From Spirosoma endbachense (GTDB lineage: Bacteria > Bacteroidota > Bacteroidia > Cytophagales > Spirosomataceae), in NCBI RefSeq assembly GCF_010233585.1, contig NZ_CP045997.1, forward strand, positions 5,814,654 to 5,878,653: 64,000 nucleotides of DNA, read 5' to 3'. The translations under genes were made by a program, and so were the position numbers. Positions 1 to 8,685 of the stretch are shown here, one piece after another. Numbering within the stretch: the first letter of the stretch is position 1; each line of letters begins with the position of its first letter. Below the pieces are notes generated by a model. It did no database searches. It saw nothing but the letters and a program-made list of their open reading frames with translations, and was not told where the DNA came from.

Positions 1-2
1 AT

Positions 3-119
3 ACCAATCATTTTGCCTTGAAAGGGCGGTTATACCTCAAAGCCCTGCAAGCGGCTTTTGCGGAACTGGCCGTCCTCAAAAATCAACTCAGCCAACATCC
101 ACAAATGGAGTTGGCGTAA
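3..119 (+). CDS. 3' end of a gene cut by the window edge, possibly a transposase
   Basis: An open frame enters from the left edge and ends at the TAA at 117-119. About 38 residues are visible, rich in Leu and Ala, ending in QHPQMELA. A helical, Leu-rich tail like this is common at the C-terminus of DDE transposases, and the region holds much IS debris, but the fragment is too short to name a family. It converges on the minus-strand NTPase gene, with only 2 bases between the two stop codons. Confidence 0.35.
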   Translation, partial: TNHFALKGRLYLKALQAAFAELAVLKNQLSQHPQMELA

Positions 120-121
120 CA

Positions 122-1732
122 TCAGTTATTAATATAATCTTTATAATCTGATACTTTCATTTTTTCGTAAAAATAGAATAGTAGCCATTGGCCTGAATAT
201 GGAGTATGTTTATCACCAATATTGTCAGCCTGATATTCTAAAAGTATCCAAATCGATAGTATCTTAATGTTGAATTCGGCTTTGACTGTTCTTTTGTCAA
301 ATGCTTCTTTACAAAGCCACCGAGCAGAGTTTACAGTTTTGTAGTTTCCATAGTTTTTCTGTCTCAACTCCGTTAAAGTCCACTGATACAAAATGTTACT
401 TGATTTATACTTTTCATATGAGGTTTTGCATATCCAGCGGGCGGAGTTTTTGATATGGTAATCCCCAATGTTACCTGCTTCACGCTCCAAGGCTATCCAG
501 GCATAATAAATCTGTTCATAGGAAGCTTTCTCGGCAGCTAGTTTACAAATCCATCGGGCGGAATTTTCGATATGGTAATCTCCAATGTTATCTGCTTCGC
601 GTTCCAGGGCTATCCAGGCATAATAAATGTGTGGGCTGGAAGTTTTCTCGGCAGCTAGTTTACAAATCCATCGGGCGGAATTTTCGATGTGGTAATCTCC
701 AATGTTACCTACTTCGCGCTCCAAAGCGATCCACGCTATATAGATCTGTTCGTCGGAAGTTTTCTCAGCAGCTAATTTACAAATCCATTTGGCGGAGTTT
801 TCGATGTGGTAATCTCCAATGTTACCTACTTCGCGCTCCAAAGCGATCCACGCTATATAGATCTGTTCGTCGGAAGTTTTCTCAGCAGCTAATTTACAAA
901 TCCATTTGGCGGAGTTTTCGATGTGGTAATCCCCAATGTTACCCGCTTTAAGCTCTGCTTTCAGCCAAACAAGGCATCTGCTGGAAATAAAATTGTTTTG
1001 AAAAGCAAAACTAAAAAGTATTCTGCCTACCTCTGGGTTAATATCTATATAGTTATAAGGAAGGTTAATCAGCAGATATTGTCCAAATGATCTTAGCGGC
1101 CCAAAACTCGTTCCTTCTTTTAGGGCTGCATGCATGATTGACAATACGATGTCAGTCTCATCCAACAGGCTGTCTTCTGCGTCGAAGAGGATTTTAAAAA
1201 AAAACTTAGATATAATTGGGTTGCGCGTTACCACTTTTAAACTGCTACTCTGGATAGGTGCTTCTTCCAAAAGATACCCTTTAATTTTTGGATAAACTTT
1301 ATCTAAATTTTCCACGGGTATTTCTTTAAGACAAACCTTGAGAAAGGTTTCAGAGCAGTAGAGAGGACTAGCTTTCGGAGAAGCTCGCAACTCAATCATA
1401 ATGATTATTGCCAATGCTTTCAGAGCTTCAATTCCGTGATCCTTGTCCCAGCTATAAATCTTCTGTACTACATCTGTTAAAATAGCCTCTAAATTTTTAC
1501 CCTTAGAAATGGGTAGCATTTTTGAGAGCAGAAACTCATTGCTCTTATCGTTCAGAAGTTGTACCAGGTCTGCTTTACTCAAACCGAATCCGATTTTGCT
1601 TTTAATAAGCGTGTTTGATAATGCATTAATTTCAGCTGGCGATAGCTTCCCAAGTGTAAATTCCTGATTACCTGTATATTTTATTATATCCAGTTTGTGG
1701 GGGCGGTTTTTCTCCTGATTTAAATAGTGAAA
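122..1732 (-). pseudogene. C-terminal half of a STAND-type NTPase, separated from its N-terminal half by an in-frame TGA
   Basis: This frame is the direct continuation of the Walker-motif protein at 1733-2983. After the TGA at 1733-1735 the same frame stays open for 50 codons up to a TTG at 1582 and then for 486 more. The first part continues like a STAND NTPase arm (FTLGKLSPAEINAL). The C-terminal part has helical repeats of exactly 39 residues (GNIGDYHIENSA..WICKLAAEK), five of them well conserved, with weaker repeats on the C-terminal side. In STAND proteins such repeats form the sensor region. If the C-terminal piece is translated alone, it needs an internal start such as TTG 1582, and no ribosome binding site there is convincing. 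I read the locus as one gene of about 952 codons broken by a nonsense change. Confidence 0.7.
447..1031 (-). repeat. Five tandem 117-bp coding repeats (39 residues each)
   Basis: Units start at 447, 564, 681, 798 and 915 (plus-strand numbering; each begins ttttcgat or a close variant). The units at 681-797 and 798-914 are identical over all 117 bases, while the flanking units differ at several positions. This points to a very recent unit duplication or gene conversion inside the C-terminal repeat domain of the NTPase. Confidence 0.9.
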
Positions 1733-2983
1733 TCATTCATTCTTACGGGATGCCAGAATTACTTTAAGGCGTCGATTATAGGCTGCCTTAATAAGTAGTG
1801 CAGGCAAGTTCAGCACCTGCTCGGCGTGATCTATAATTAATACGGTGTCCTGACGAATAGCTTTCTCGGCAATAGCAGTGTCAACATCGCCGACAGGGTG
1901 GAAATTATAAAAAACCTGAACGTTTTTCTCAAAATAATAAATGCCAAGTTGATGGAGTAATGTTGATTTACCTTCACCTCCTGCACTCGTAATAATGCAG
2001 GCACTTTCGCCTTCCAAGTGGTCAATGATATGGTCCTGGCGATCACGTTTAAATGTAAATTTTTTTATTAGTGGCCAGACTGGATCATGACCTTCATAAT
2101 ATTTTTTAACATAATCGATTTCAATAGGTCGAAAATCTGCGGACGTCAGTTGTTGCCAAATACCTTCCTGAGCGGTACTAATTGGCTGCTCATTTTTCAG
2201 GGTTTTTATTTCTGTTAAAATCGTTTTCTGAATCTCTTCAAAATAGGCCGGAATTTTGCCATAGGTTTCTATAAAATCATCATTAAGTTCATGCACCAGG
2301 TTGGTCAATTGATTAACATCCGTCTTTACGTCCGCCAGCCATTCCAACTGAATGATGGTTCGCAGCCGTTCGTTGGTTTTAACATACTCATGAAAATAGT
2401 CGCACATTACGTCAAAGACTGTCAAATTTTTACCATTATCTGCCCATCCTTCCAGCACAGCTCGGCGAAAGTCTTTAGGGAGAACGCGCGCGTATTTTCG
2501 ACTCCGCAAATGAGCCTCTAATTCCCGTAGTAGTTCATCCAGTACGTGCTGTCGAATGGATTCAGCGGCATTTCGATGAATTTCAGTTGCAGATTGGCTA
2601 AAATTTAGATGAATTACCTCGCTCACTGCGATCGAATTTGGAATGTAGCTATCGTCTTTGAAACGATACAATTCTGCATCCAGGTAATCGATAATTAGCC
2701 GATAGGCTGCATCAGCTTCCCAATAAGCGCCTTCCTGGTCGCCCGGTTCGAATTTCCACTGAGATCTTCCCCACCGGGCGGCCTGCAACCCGGCTTCAAG
2801 GTGACTCTGACGTACTGCTTTCTGAATGTCATGATTAATGGGAATACTGCGCTGACTCAGTACGGACTGAAGTTTATCGAGTCGTTTTTGGGCAGCGCCC
2901 TTTAGTCTATCCTGGGTAAAACCAATGATAGCATCAGCATAATAGACGCCTACGAAAGCGAGGGCCGTTTCTACGATTGGCAT
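1733..2983 (-). CDS. STAND-type P-loop NTPase, N-terminal effector and nucleotide-binding part (interrupted gene)
   Basis: This 416-residue protein carries a P-loop GGEGKST at residues 335-341, a Walker B stretch VLIIDHAE at 381-388 and a sensor-like ASR at 411-413, then stops at TGA three codons later. Residues 1-300 are mostly helical and match no effector family I can name; residues 3-20 could be a weak membrane anchor. The order of effector, NTPase and C-terminal helical repeats is that of STAND ATPases, a class that includes bacterial NLR-like antiphage proteins; a defence role is inference. The stop falls where homologues often read NEW, so a TGG to TGA change is the simplest explanation. 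The ATG at 2981-2983 is the only sensible start. The gene stands alone, with no partner genes nearby. Confidence 0.65.
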   Translation of the reverse strand: MPIVETALAFVGVYYADAIIGFTQDRLKGAAQKRLDKLQSVLSQRSIPINHDIQKAVRQSHLEAGLQAARWGRSQWKFEPGDQEGAYWEADAAYRLIIDYLDAELYRFKDDSYIPNSIAVSEVIHLNFSQSATEIHRNAAESIRQHVLDELLRELEAHLRSRKYARVLPKDFRRAVLEGWADNGKNLTVFDVMCDYFHEYVKTNERLRTIIQLEWLADVKTDVNQLTNLVHELNDDFIETYGKIPAYFEEIQKTILTEIKTLKNEQPISTAQEGIWQQLTSADFRPIEIDYVKKYYEGHDPVWPLIKKFTFKRDRQDHIIDHLEGESACIITSAGGEGKSTLLHQLGIYYFEKNVQVFYNFHPVGDVDTAIAEKAIRQDTVLIIDHAEQVLNLPALLIKAAYNRRLKVILASRKNE

Positions 2984-3585
2984 GGTGTGAATACGTGATT
3001 AATCGTAAGATAAATAGTTATACTATAGACTGGCAAAGAATCGCTACGGTAAATTGGTATATCCCTAACAAATTGCTGGCGAGGAGGTACAATACCTTAC
3101 ATTAAAGTATGAAGAGTTATAAACCTAACTATAGTATTGTGCCTGCCGACATCCTTGATCTGAGTGCAACAGATCAACTAATGTTAGAGACTGTGTCTGG
3201 TATATTGCACTGTTTGATAATCTTATAAAATTAGGTGTCAAGATCATAATTTGCTTTCAATGAAAGCTTTATTCCAGAATTGTCTACCCAAAAAACCGTT
3301 CGTTTAAACCTCCGAATAACAAGTTGACTGCTTTGGGTAAAAAAGGGAATCGTACGGCTTCTGACCAATATGCACAAACCTGGTTGATGACGCGCTCTAA
3401 ACCTGATTGAGCTTCTGATTTAAAAACGACCACCATCCTCATAGCAACAGTTAACATGCAGATCGGTTAATAAACCCGACCAGACCACAACGCATCCGTA
3501 TTGAGGGAAGTACGGTTTGGCCCTTGCTGAGCTATTCATTGTTTTGTAAGTTTAAACCCTTTGAATAAGCCCAAAACCCCGCCTT
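2984..3585. other. Intergenic region, 602 bp
   Basis: It separates the divergent NTPase and FAD oxidoreductase genes, so it should hold both promoters. I found no convincing open frame, RNA or repeat in it. Confidence 0.5.
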
Positions 3586-4737
3586 ATGAATCACTCAACC
3601 AGTACTCTCATTGTCGGCGCGGGCCCCTTTGGCCTTGGCCTGGCCGCTTATTTACAGCGACGTGGCTATGCTTACCAAGTCGTTGGCAAACCCATGGAGT
3701 TCTGGAAACAACATATGCCTCAGGGAATGTTACTCCGCTCAAATGCTAACTGGTACATCGATCCTGATCATAGATGGACCATCGACGCTTTCCTGACTTT
3801 GCATGATCCATGCCGGCTGCCGACGACACCCATTTCAAGGGAGCACTATATTGCCTATGTGGACTGGTTCCGCAAACAGGCCGGCATCCCCGTCATACCA
3901 GCCTATGTCCAGCATTTACATCAGAAGGATGGCTCATTTACCGCCGAGTTAGCTAATGGCCATACCATTCAGGCCCAAAATGTCGTGCTGGCTACAGGCT
4001 TCGAGCATTTTGCCTGTTATCCCCCTGAGCTGGTAGCCCTATTACCAGCGGGCTGTTTTCAACATAGCTGCGATGCGGTTACTATGAGCGACTATCGGGG
4101 TAAGCGGGTTTTACTGATTGGTGGCCGACAGAGTGCCTTCGAGTCGGCCGCTTTACTGCGGGAAGCCGGTGCCCAGCAGGTTCACATCAGTTACCGTCAC
4201 GAAACGCCCCGCTTTGAGGAAGCAAATTGGTCCTGGGTCGAAACGATTGTCGAGCAAATGGCTGGCCAACCGGACTGGTTTAGCCGCTTATCAGCCCAGC
4301 AACAGCAGCAGTATCGCTATAAGCTATGGGCAGAGGGACGACTGAAGGTAGAACCTTGGCTTGAAAAGCGTATTTATCAGCCTGAGATTAGCCTCTACCC
4401 GCGCACGGAGGTCGTATGGGTAAGCCAACAAACGGATCATTCGCTTCGGATAGGCTTAAGTTCTACTCAGCAGCTGGCTATAGATGCGGTCATCCTGGCA
4501 ACAGGTTACCAGGTCGATGTATCTCGCTTACCCTTCCTCTCGGGATCAATTCAGGCAGCATTGAACACCTTAAATGGATTTCCCTTACTGGATCACCAGT
4601 TTCAAAGCAGCGTTCCAGGCTTGTACTTCAGCAGCTTTGCTGCCGGTCAAAGCTTTGGCCCCTTTTTTGGTTTTACCGTTGGGGTCCGCACCGCTGCCCA
4701 CTTGATCGGGCAGGCCCTTGTGGCATCCACTGCCTGA
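3586..4737 (+). CDS. FAD/NAD(P)-binding oxidoreductase (flavoprotein monooxygenase-like)
   Basis: The 383-residue protein has an N-terminal FAD Rossmann motif, LIVGAGPFGLGLAAYL (residues 8-23), and a second dinucleotide motif, VLLIGGRQSAFESAALL, near residues 170-190 for NAD(P)H. The C-terminal stretch VPGLYFSSFAAGQSFGP is the usual final FAD-contacting segment. This two-dinucleotide layout is that of FAD-dependent pyridine-nucleotide oxidoreductases and flavin monooxygenases such as the ornithine hydroxylase-like group; the substrate cannot be read from the sequence. No signal peptide is seen, so it should be cytosolic. It is monocistronic, with no biosynthetic neighbours. The ATG at 3586 directly precedes the Rossmann strand and fits the family. 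Confidence 0.75.
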   Translation: MNHSTSTLIVGAGPFGLGLAAYLQRRGYAYQVVGKPMEFWKQHMPQGMLLRSNANWYIDPDHRWTIDAFLTLHDPCRLPTTPISREHYIAYVDWFRKQAGIPVIPAYVQHLHQKDGSFTAELANGHTIQAQNVVLATGFEHFACYPPELVALLPAGCFQHSCDAVTMSDYRGKRVLLIGGRQSAFESAALLREAGAQQVHISYRHETPRFEEANWSWVETIVEQMAGQPDWFSRLSAQQQQQYRYKLWAEGRLKVEPWLEKRIYQPEISLYPRTEVVWVSQQTDHSLRIGLSSTQQLAIDAVILATGYQVDVSRLPFLSGSIQAALNTLNGFPLLDHQFQSSVPGLYFSSFAAGQSFGPFFGFTVGVRTAAHLIGQALVASTA

Positions 4738-5252
4738 GAGCGTCCGAGAGGGATTGTGGTCAATCCTTACTTTTTTCTCTTAGCCCAGGGCCGTGATGAA
4801 GTTAGAAAGGTCTCTATCGCTTCGATCGTCCTTATTCTTCTTTCTCTCTGTCTGCTTTCGAATCAAACGACACAATTAGAGCGCACACTTCCGAAGCTTT
4901 ACTGCAAATGCACCCCAAACATGTCTATTCGGAAGTTAGAGGGTGCGACGCTTCGGCGGTCGGATTGGTTTTAGCAGACAAGGTCACTATACTATCATTA
5001 TTGGCATTGGCAAGCTGAACAGGTGAACCATGACACAGATATCCTGCAGCAGGTCAGGGTAATTCGTCAGGATCAACCCGGAACAGGCTGTTGCATGACG
5101 AATTCCTGACAAGGAAAGTAAAGCTGGGCCGTGATGCTTTTTTGAGCTTTTAGCAACTAACAAGTTGTTAATCAGACAACACAGGCGAACAAACTCACTA
5201 AATTCCTATCCCATGCCATCCGTCGTCTGCTATCGAGTATTAAATATATTAT
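4738..5252. other. Intergenic region, 515 bp, between convergent genes
   Basis: It holds no convincing gene. An imperfect inverted repeat (gtcaggg-aattcgtca near 5053 against tgacgaattcctgac near 5096) could end transcription from either side, but it lacks a T-tract. Confidence 0.4.
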
Positions 5253-7289
5253 CTACTTTGAACCAACAACGGGAAATTGACAAATTCGAAGCTTGGTACA
5301 TCCGTAAGGAACCAGGACGACTTCTTCCTCATCCGCTAACGCTATACCGGGTATGGCACTAAAAGGGATAGGGCCTGTCATGTCATTATAGACTCGCCAG
5401 GAAGGAATTCGCCTGGCTTTGGTCCTTATCTGTATTGGCGCGTTGGTCAGATTCCAGGGATAGGCGGAAACGTCTCCCTTCTGGTCTACCTGGTAATGCT
5501 GCTCTATTTTAGGTGCAGACGTCTCAAATAAACCATAATTCCAGGGAGTACCAGGTTGTATTTCGTAATAGGTCTTGCCAAATTTAGCCGGGTCGAGCAG
5601 ATTATCAACTTTCTTTACCACTTCTCCTATTTTAAGAGCATACGTTAATGGACCGCGTTCGACGGACATGGAGTTTTCATACCAGTGATTTGTAAACAGG
5701 TGCATCGGTAAAGCCAATTCGACCACATCTCCGTTTTTCCAGGGCCGATTTACTTTCACCAGCTGATTGCCTTCGGCCTCCAGTACTACTTTGCCATTAA
5801 TTTTAACCGATCCTTTGCGGCACCAGCCAGGAATACGCAGATGGAACGGAAAGGAAATGGATTGGCTCTGATCTGTCTTAAGCGTAAATCGAATGGTTTC
5901 GCCAAAGGGATAAGTGGTCTCTTCTTTGATGGCTACTTTCTTACCCCCGGCCACAACTGCGTTTACTTCGCTGGGGGAATACACCAGGGCGGCCAGGCCC
6001 TGATCGGGTGTTGCGTACCAAAGATTCTGGGTAAACTTGGGCCAACCCTGGTGCATGTTGGACGTGCAGCAAGGATAACCAGTCAGCAGGCCGTATACCA
6101 GATCGGTGCCCTGGTGGTTGCCATCCTCAATAAAATTACGGGCATGCCGGGTGACCATCACCTGATTGGCTTGTTGGAAATACTGGCGGGTCAGGTAATC
6201 CTCCATCGTCTGTGCCGGCAAGGCATTGAAGGCAATTTTTTCCAGCTTATCGGCGTATTTTACCTCACCCGTTATTTCCAGCGTACTTTCCAGGGAAAAC
6301 ATCATTTCGACAGCCGAGCATAATTCCGAGCCTTGCGTGGGATTATTACCGTGTAGCCCCTCGTCGCCCCCGAACATACCGTTAGCCATACCATTATAGG
6401 CTCGTAAGTCGTCATAACCCTTGTTTAGGGCGTCCAGATATTTTTGCTCGGGATGGTGTTGATAATAAATAGCCGGTGTTTTTATGCCCTGGGCGAGGTT
6501 GACACAGTGAATGCTGTTGAGCGTCGAGAGTAAGGGAGTGGTCAAAAACGCGTGGGTATAATCAAACGTTTGTTTATGGATCAGTTCTCCTAATTCAAGA
6601 AGGAACGCGTCTCCGGTAACCCTATACAGCCAATAGACCATCATCAAATTGTCTCCTCCCCGATATTTGGCCCAAAAAGTCCAATGATCAAGCGGTTTCT
6701 GTGGCAATTCCTGTAGTTGGTACTTAAAGTAATTAGTCATTAGGGTAATGACTCGTTGATCGCCGGTGGCCGAATAATATTGCTTTAAGACTTTAAGCAT
6801 AACCATTTTAGGCCACCAGTCGCGGCTGTTATCGCGTTGAAGACCCGGCTCGGGCCCGTAGTCCCGAAGTGGTCCGAAATAACCGTCCGGCTGCTGGCTA
6901 TGGATGGCCCATTCGATCCAGGGTTTGATTTTGGCAATCAACTCGGGATCATTCAGGATATACGCGAGCGGCAAAAGTCCATCAATCCAGTAGGGGCCTC
7001 GCTCCCACTGGTCACCATTGCCACCTAACCAACCATTGCGCTGGTTCATCACTAGTGGATAAAGCGCATCAAGCTGGCCGGTAGCCCCCTGTTTCTGGCG
7101 CATCAGCATTTCCTTTAGCCAACCTTGGGGCTTAATGGCGCCTAAGGGTAGTTCCATATACGGATTTTGCCGCAACGGTGCCCGACTCGGCAGGTAGGTG
7201 GTTAGGTATTTCTGGTTCGTGTTAACCTGTCCCTGTACGGTTTGGGCTAAGCTTACCAAAAGAACCAGAAGGGTCATATTAACTTTCAT
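5253..7289 (-). CDS. Secreted GH127-like (DUF1680) glycoside hydrolase, probable beta-L-arabinofuranosidase family
   Basis: The 678-residue protein begins with a signal peptide (MKVNMTLLVLLVSLAQTVQG) and should act in the periplasm or outside the cell. The body matches the DUF1680/GH127 alpha/alpha barrel: KPQGWLKEML near residue 53 and GDQWERGPYWIDGLLP near 92. The family's catalytic and zinc-site pattern is present, with E322 and C324 in SELCSAVE and the adjacent C407-C408 in YPCCTSNM. GH127 enzymes remove beta-L-arabinofuranose from plant glycans, and related members have other specificities, so the exact sugar is open. The gene stands alone, without SusC/D partners, which is unusual for a polysaccharide-utilisation gene. 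Length is normal for the family. Confidence 0.8.
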   Translation of the reverse strand: MKVNMTLLVLLVSLAQTVQGQVNTNQKYLTTYLPSRAPLRQNPYMELPLGAIKPQGWLKEMLMRQKQGATGQLDALYPLVMNQRNGWLGGNGDQWERGPYWIDGLLPLAYILNDPELIAKIKPWIEWAIHSQQPDGYFGPLRDYGPEPGLQRDNSRDWWPKMVMLKVLKQYYSATGDQRVITLMTNYFKYQLQELPQKPLDHWTFWAKYRGGDNLMMVYWLYRVTGDAFLLELGELIHKQTFDYTHAFLTTPLLSTLNSIHCVNLAQGIKTPAIYYQHHPEQKYLDALNKGYDDLRAYNGMANGMFGGDEGLHGNNPTQGSELCSAVEMMFSLESTLEITGEVKYADKLEKIAFNALPAQTMEDYLTRQYFQQANQVMVTRHARNFIEDGNHQGTDLVYGLLTGYPCCTSNMHQGWPKFTQNLWYATPDQGLAALVYSPSEVNAVVAGGKKVAIKEETTYPFGETIRFTLKTDQSQSISFPFHLRIPGWCRKGSVKINGKVVLEAEGNQLVKVNRPWKNGDVVELALPMHLFTNHWYENSMSVERGPLTYALKIGEVVKKVDNLLDPAKFGKTYYEIQPGTPWNYGLFETSAPKIEQHYQVDQKGDVSAYPWNLTNAPIQIRTKARRIPSWRVYNDMTGPIPFSAIPGIALADEEEVVLVPYGCTKLRICQFPVVGSK

Positions 7290-7533
7290 AATGACAAATG
7301 AACTCGGTAAGGCGGTTGAAGCATCAAATTGATTCAGATCTAACCAATGACTCGCCTGTAGGAGTCAGAAGTAGCCTTTTTTTACTCTATTTGGCACGAT
7401 TCAATAGCTCCTTTTAACGGTTCTTACGTCCCCCGTCACCTCCGACTTACATCTTGGGCAGTAGTATCCTGTTAGTACCTATTCAGCGACGCATGCCAGG
7501 GATTGTACTGGATCATAACAGTTTACTCCTATC

Positions 7534-7580
7534 GGCCATGTCAGTAACTGCTTTGCAACGCAGCAGTTACTGACATGGCC
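7534..7580. terminator. Perfect 19-bp hairpin downstream of the repressor gene
   Basis: Arms 7534-7552 and 7562-7580 are perfectly complementary, with a 9-base loop. The hairpin lies just past the stop of the minus-strand repressor gene (7624). It has no clear T-tract on either side, so it may be a transcript-stabilising or weak terminator structure. Confidence 0.45.
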
Positions 7581-7623
7581 TGATTAATCCTGGGTTTTTA
7601 TAGAAATGTTGGCCAATCAAGAA

Positions 7624-8421
7624 TTACCGAGCAGGCTGTACCAACTCTTTGATCTGCCGAATCTCGCCCAAAATGGTGCTCAGACTCGGTTCGGCATCCG
7701 GAAAATCCAGGCTGATGAATAGCTTAAACTTCCACAATTCCAGGATATGGCTCACGTTCAGCTCGTAAGGGGTGAAGGCTGGATTCAGGGAATGGAGCCG
7801 CAACTGGCTTTTCGCGGCCAGCTCATTAGTGATCTTTTTGATGACGATTCCATCGGTCGATACAACGACACAGCCGGTACCATCTTTAATACTATACCAG
7901 TCTTCGATGTATTCTCCCAGTACATAGGCCCCCGATGGGATAGGCAACATCGACTCGCCTTCCGTTGGAAACAACCGGTATTTCCGGTTTCGGGATATAT
8001 CCGGTAAGGGCAACCGAAACGTACTCAATGAGGCAATAAACTGCTCATCCTGGTAACCACCACTCACATAGCCCATAGTTGCCCGAAGGGGCACCAGTTC
8101 AATGTTTTCTTCATTGTCCGGCCCGACCGAGGTCACCACTTCCCGCACCTGAAGCAGCTGACCGCTCAGTACCGGGTCGGGCGTCGCAATAAATTTCTCC
8201 AGTTGACGGGGGCTCATGGCACGCATGGGTTTATACAACAGGGCTTCCACCGTCACTTTATAGAGTGTGGCAATCTGAATGGCTACATCGATGGTGGGAT
8301 AGTGTTCTCCCTTTTCGTAGCCCGTTAGTGTCGTTCGACCGATACCGATCAATTGTGCTACTTCGACCTGGGTAAGTTTGTGGTAATTGCGTAGAACTAC
8401 CAGATTGTCAGCTATATACAT
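7624..8421 (-). CDS. LexA-like repressor: XRE helix-turn-helix plus S24 peptidase-like domain
   Basis: The 265-residue protein has an XRE helix-turn-helix at about residues 8-60 (LTQVEVAQLIGIGRTTLTGYEKG) and a C-terminal S24 fold. The serine box GESM is at 155-158 (S157), and a candidate general-base lysine is at K195/K196 (VIKKI). The position equivalent to the Ala-Gly self-cleavage site reads Met116-Gly117 (ATMGYVSGGY), so cleavage may be altered. Proteins of this type repress SOS-like genes and are inactivated by RecA-stimulated self-cleavage. It is transcribed divergently from the polymerase cassette at 8686-13258 across a palindrome-rich gap, so it is very likely the repressor of that cassette and of itself. 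Confidence 0.8.
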   Translation of the reverse strand: MYIADNLVVLRNYHKLTQVEVAQLIGIGRTTLTGYEKGEHYPTIDVAIQIATLYKVTVEALLYKPMRAMSPRQLEKFIATPDPVLSGQLLQVREVVTSVGPDNEENIELVPLRATMGYVSGGYQDEQFIASLSTFRLPLPDISRNRKYRLFPTEGESMLPIPSGAYVLGEYIEDWYSIKDGTGCVVVSTDGIVIKKITNELAAKSQLRLHSLNPAFTPYELNVSHILELWKFKLFISLDFPDAEPSLSTILGEIRQIKELVQPAR

Positions 8422-8475
8422 GGGTTCATTAGTCTAGACAAAACTAGACATTTCGAGTCAATTTGCCTAGCAAAC

Positions 8476-8630
8476 TGTCGAAAAAATTTACATCTGTAAA
8501 CAGTTGATCCACTTTATCGATGGATGTAAATAGGCCATATAATGCCAAAATCATCTTTTTTTAATAATGTCGAATAATCGACATTATTAATGTATTATAT
8601 TTCGACATATATTTGTCTGATTTTCGACAT
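8476..8630. promoter_or_regulatory. Cluster of TGTCGA/TCGACA operator candidates
   Basis: Five copies of the hexamer lie in the divergent promoter: tgtcga at 8476-8481 and 8568-8573, and tcgaca at 8578-8583, 8602-8607 and 8624-8629. A second small palindrome, tttaca-tc-tgtaaa, sits at 8487-8500. These are natural binding-site candidates for the divergent S24 repressor. Confidence 0.6.
8561..8590. promoter_or_regulatory. Perfect 13+4+13 palindrome, main operator candidate
   Basis: Arm ttaataatgtcga (8561-8573) is repeated as its exact complement at 8578-8590 around the spacer ataa. It lies about 100 bp upstream of the polymerase start and contains the paired TGTCGA/TCGACA hexamers, as expected for a dimeric LexA-like repressor site. 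Confidence 0.65.
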
Positions 8631-8685
8631 CACCGAATCTGCATCCTGATGGAGAAAAATTTAACTCTCGTTACCCTGGTATGAT

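Noticed and set aside
631..951. Plus-strand 106-residue frame over the NTPase repeats
   Set aside because: It is the antisense of the 117-bp coding repeats; its own repeats only mirror them.
4756..4974. Plus-strand 72-residue frame after the FAD oxidoreductase
   Set aside because: No ribosome binding site and no protein-like pattern.
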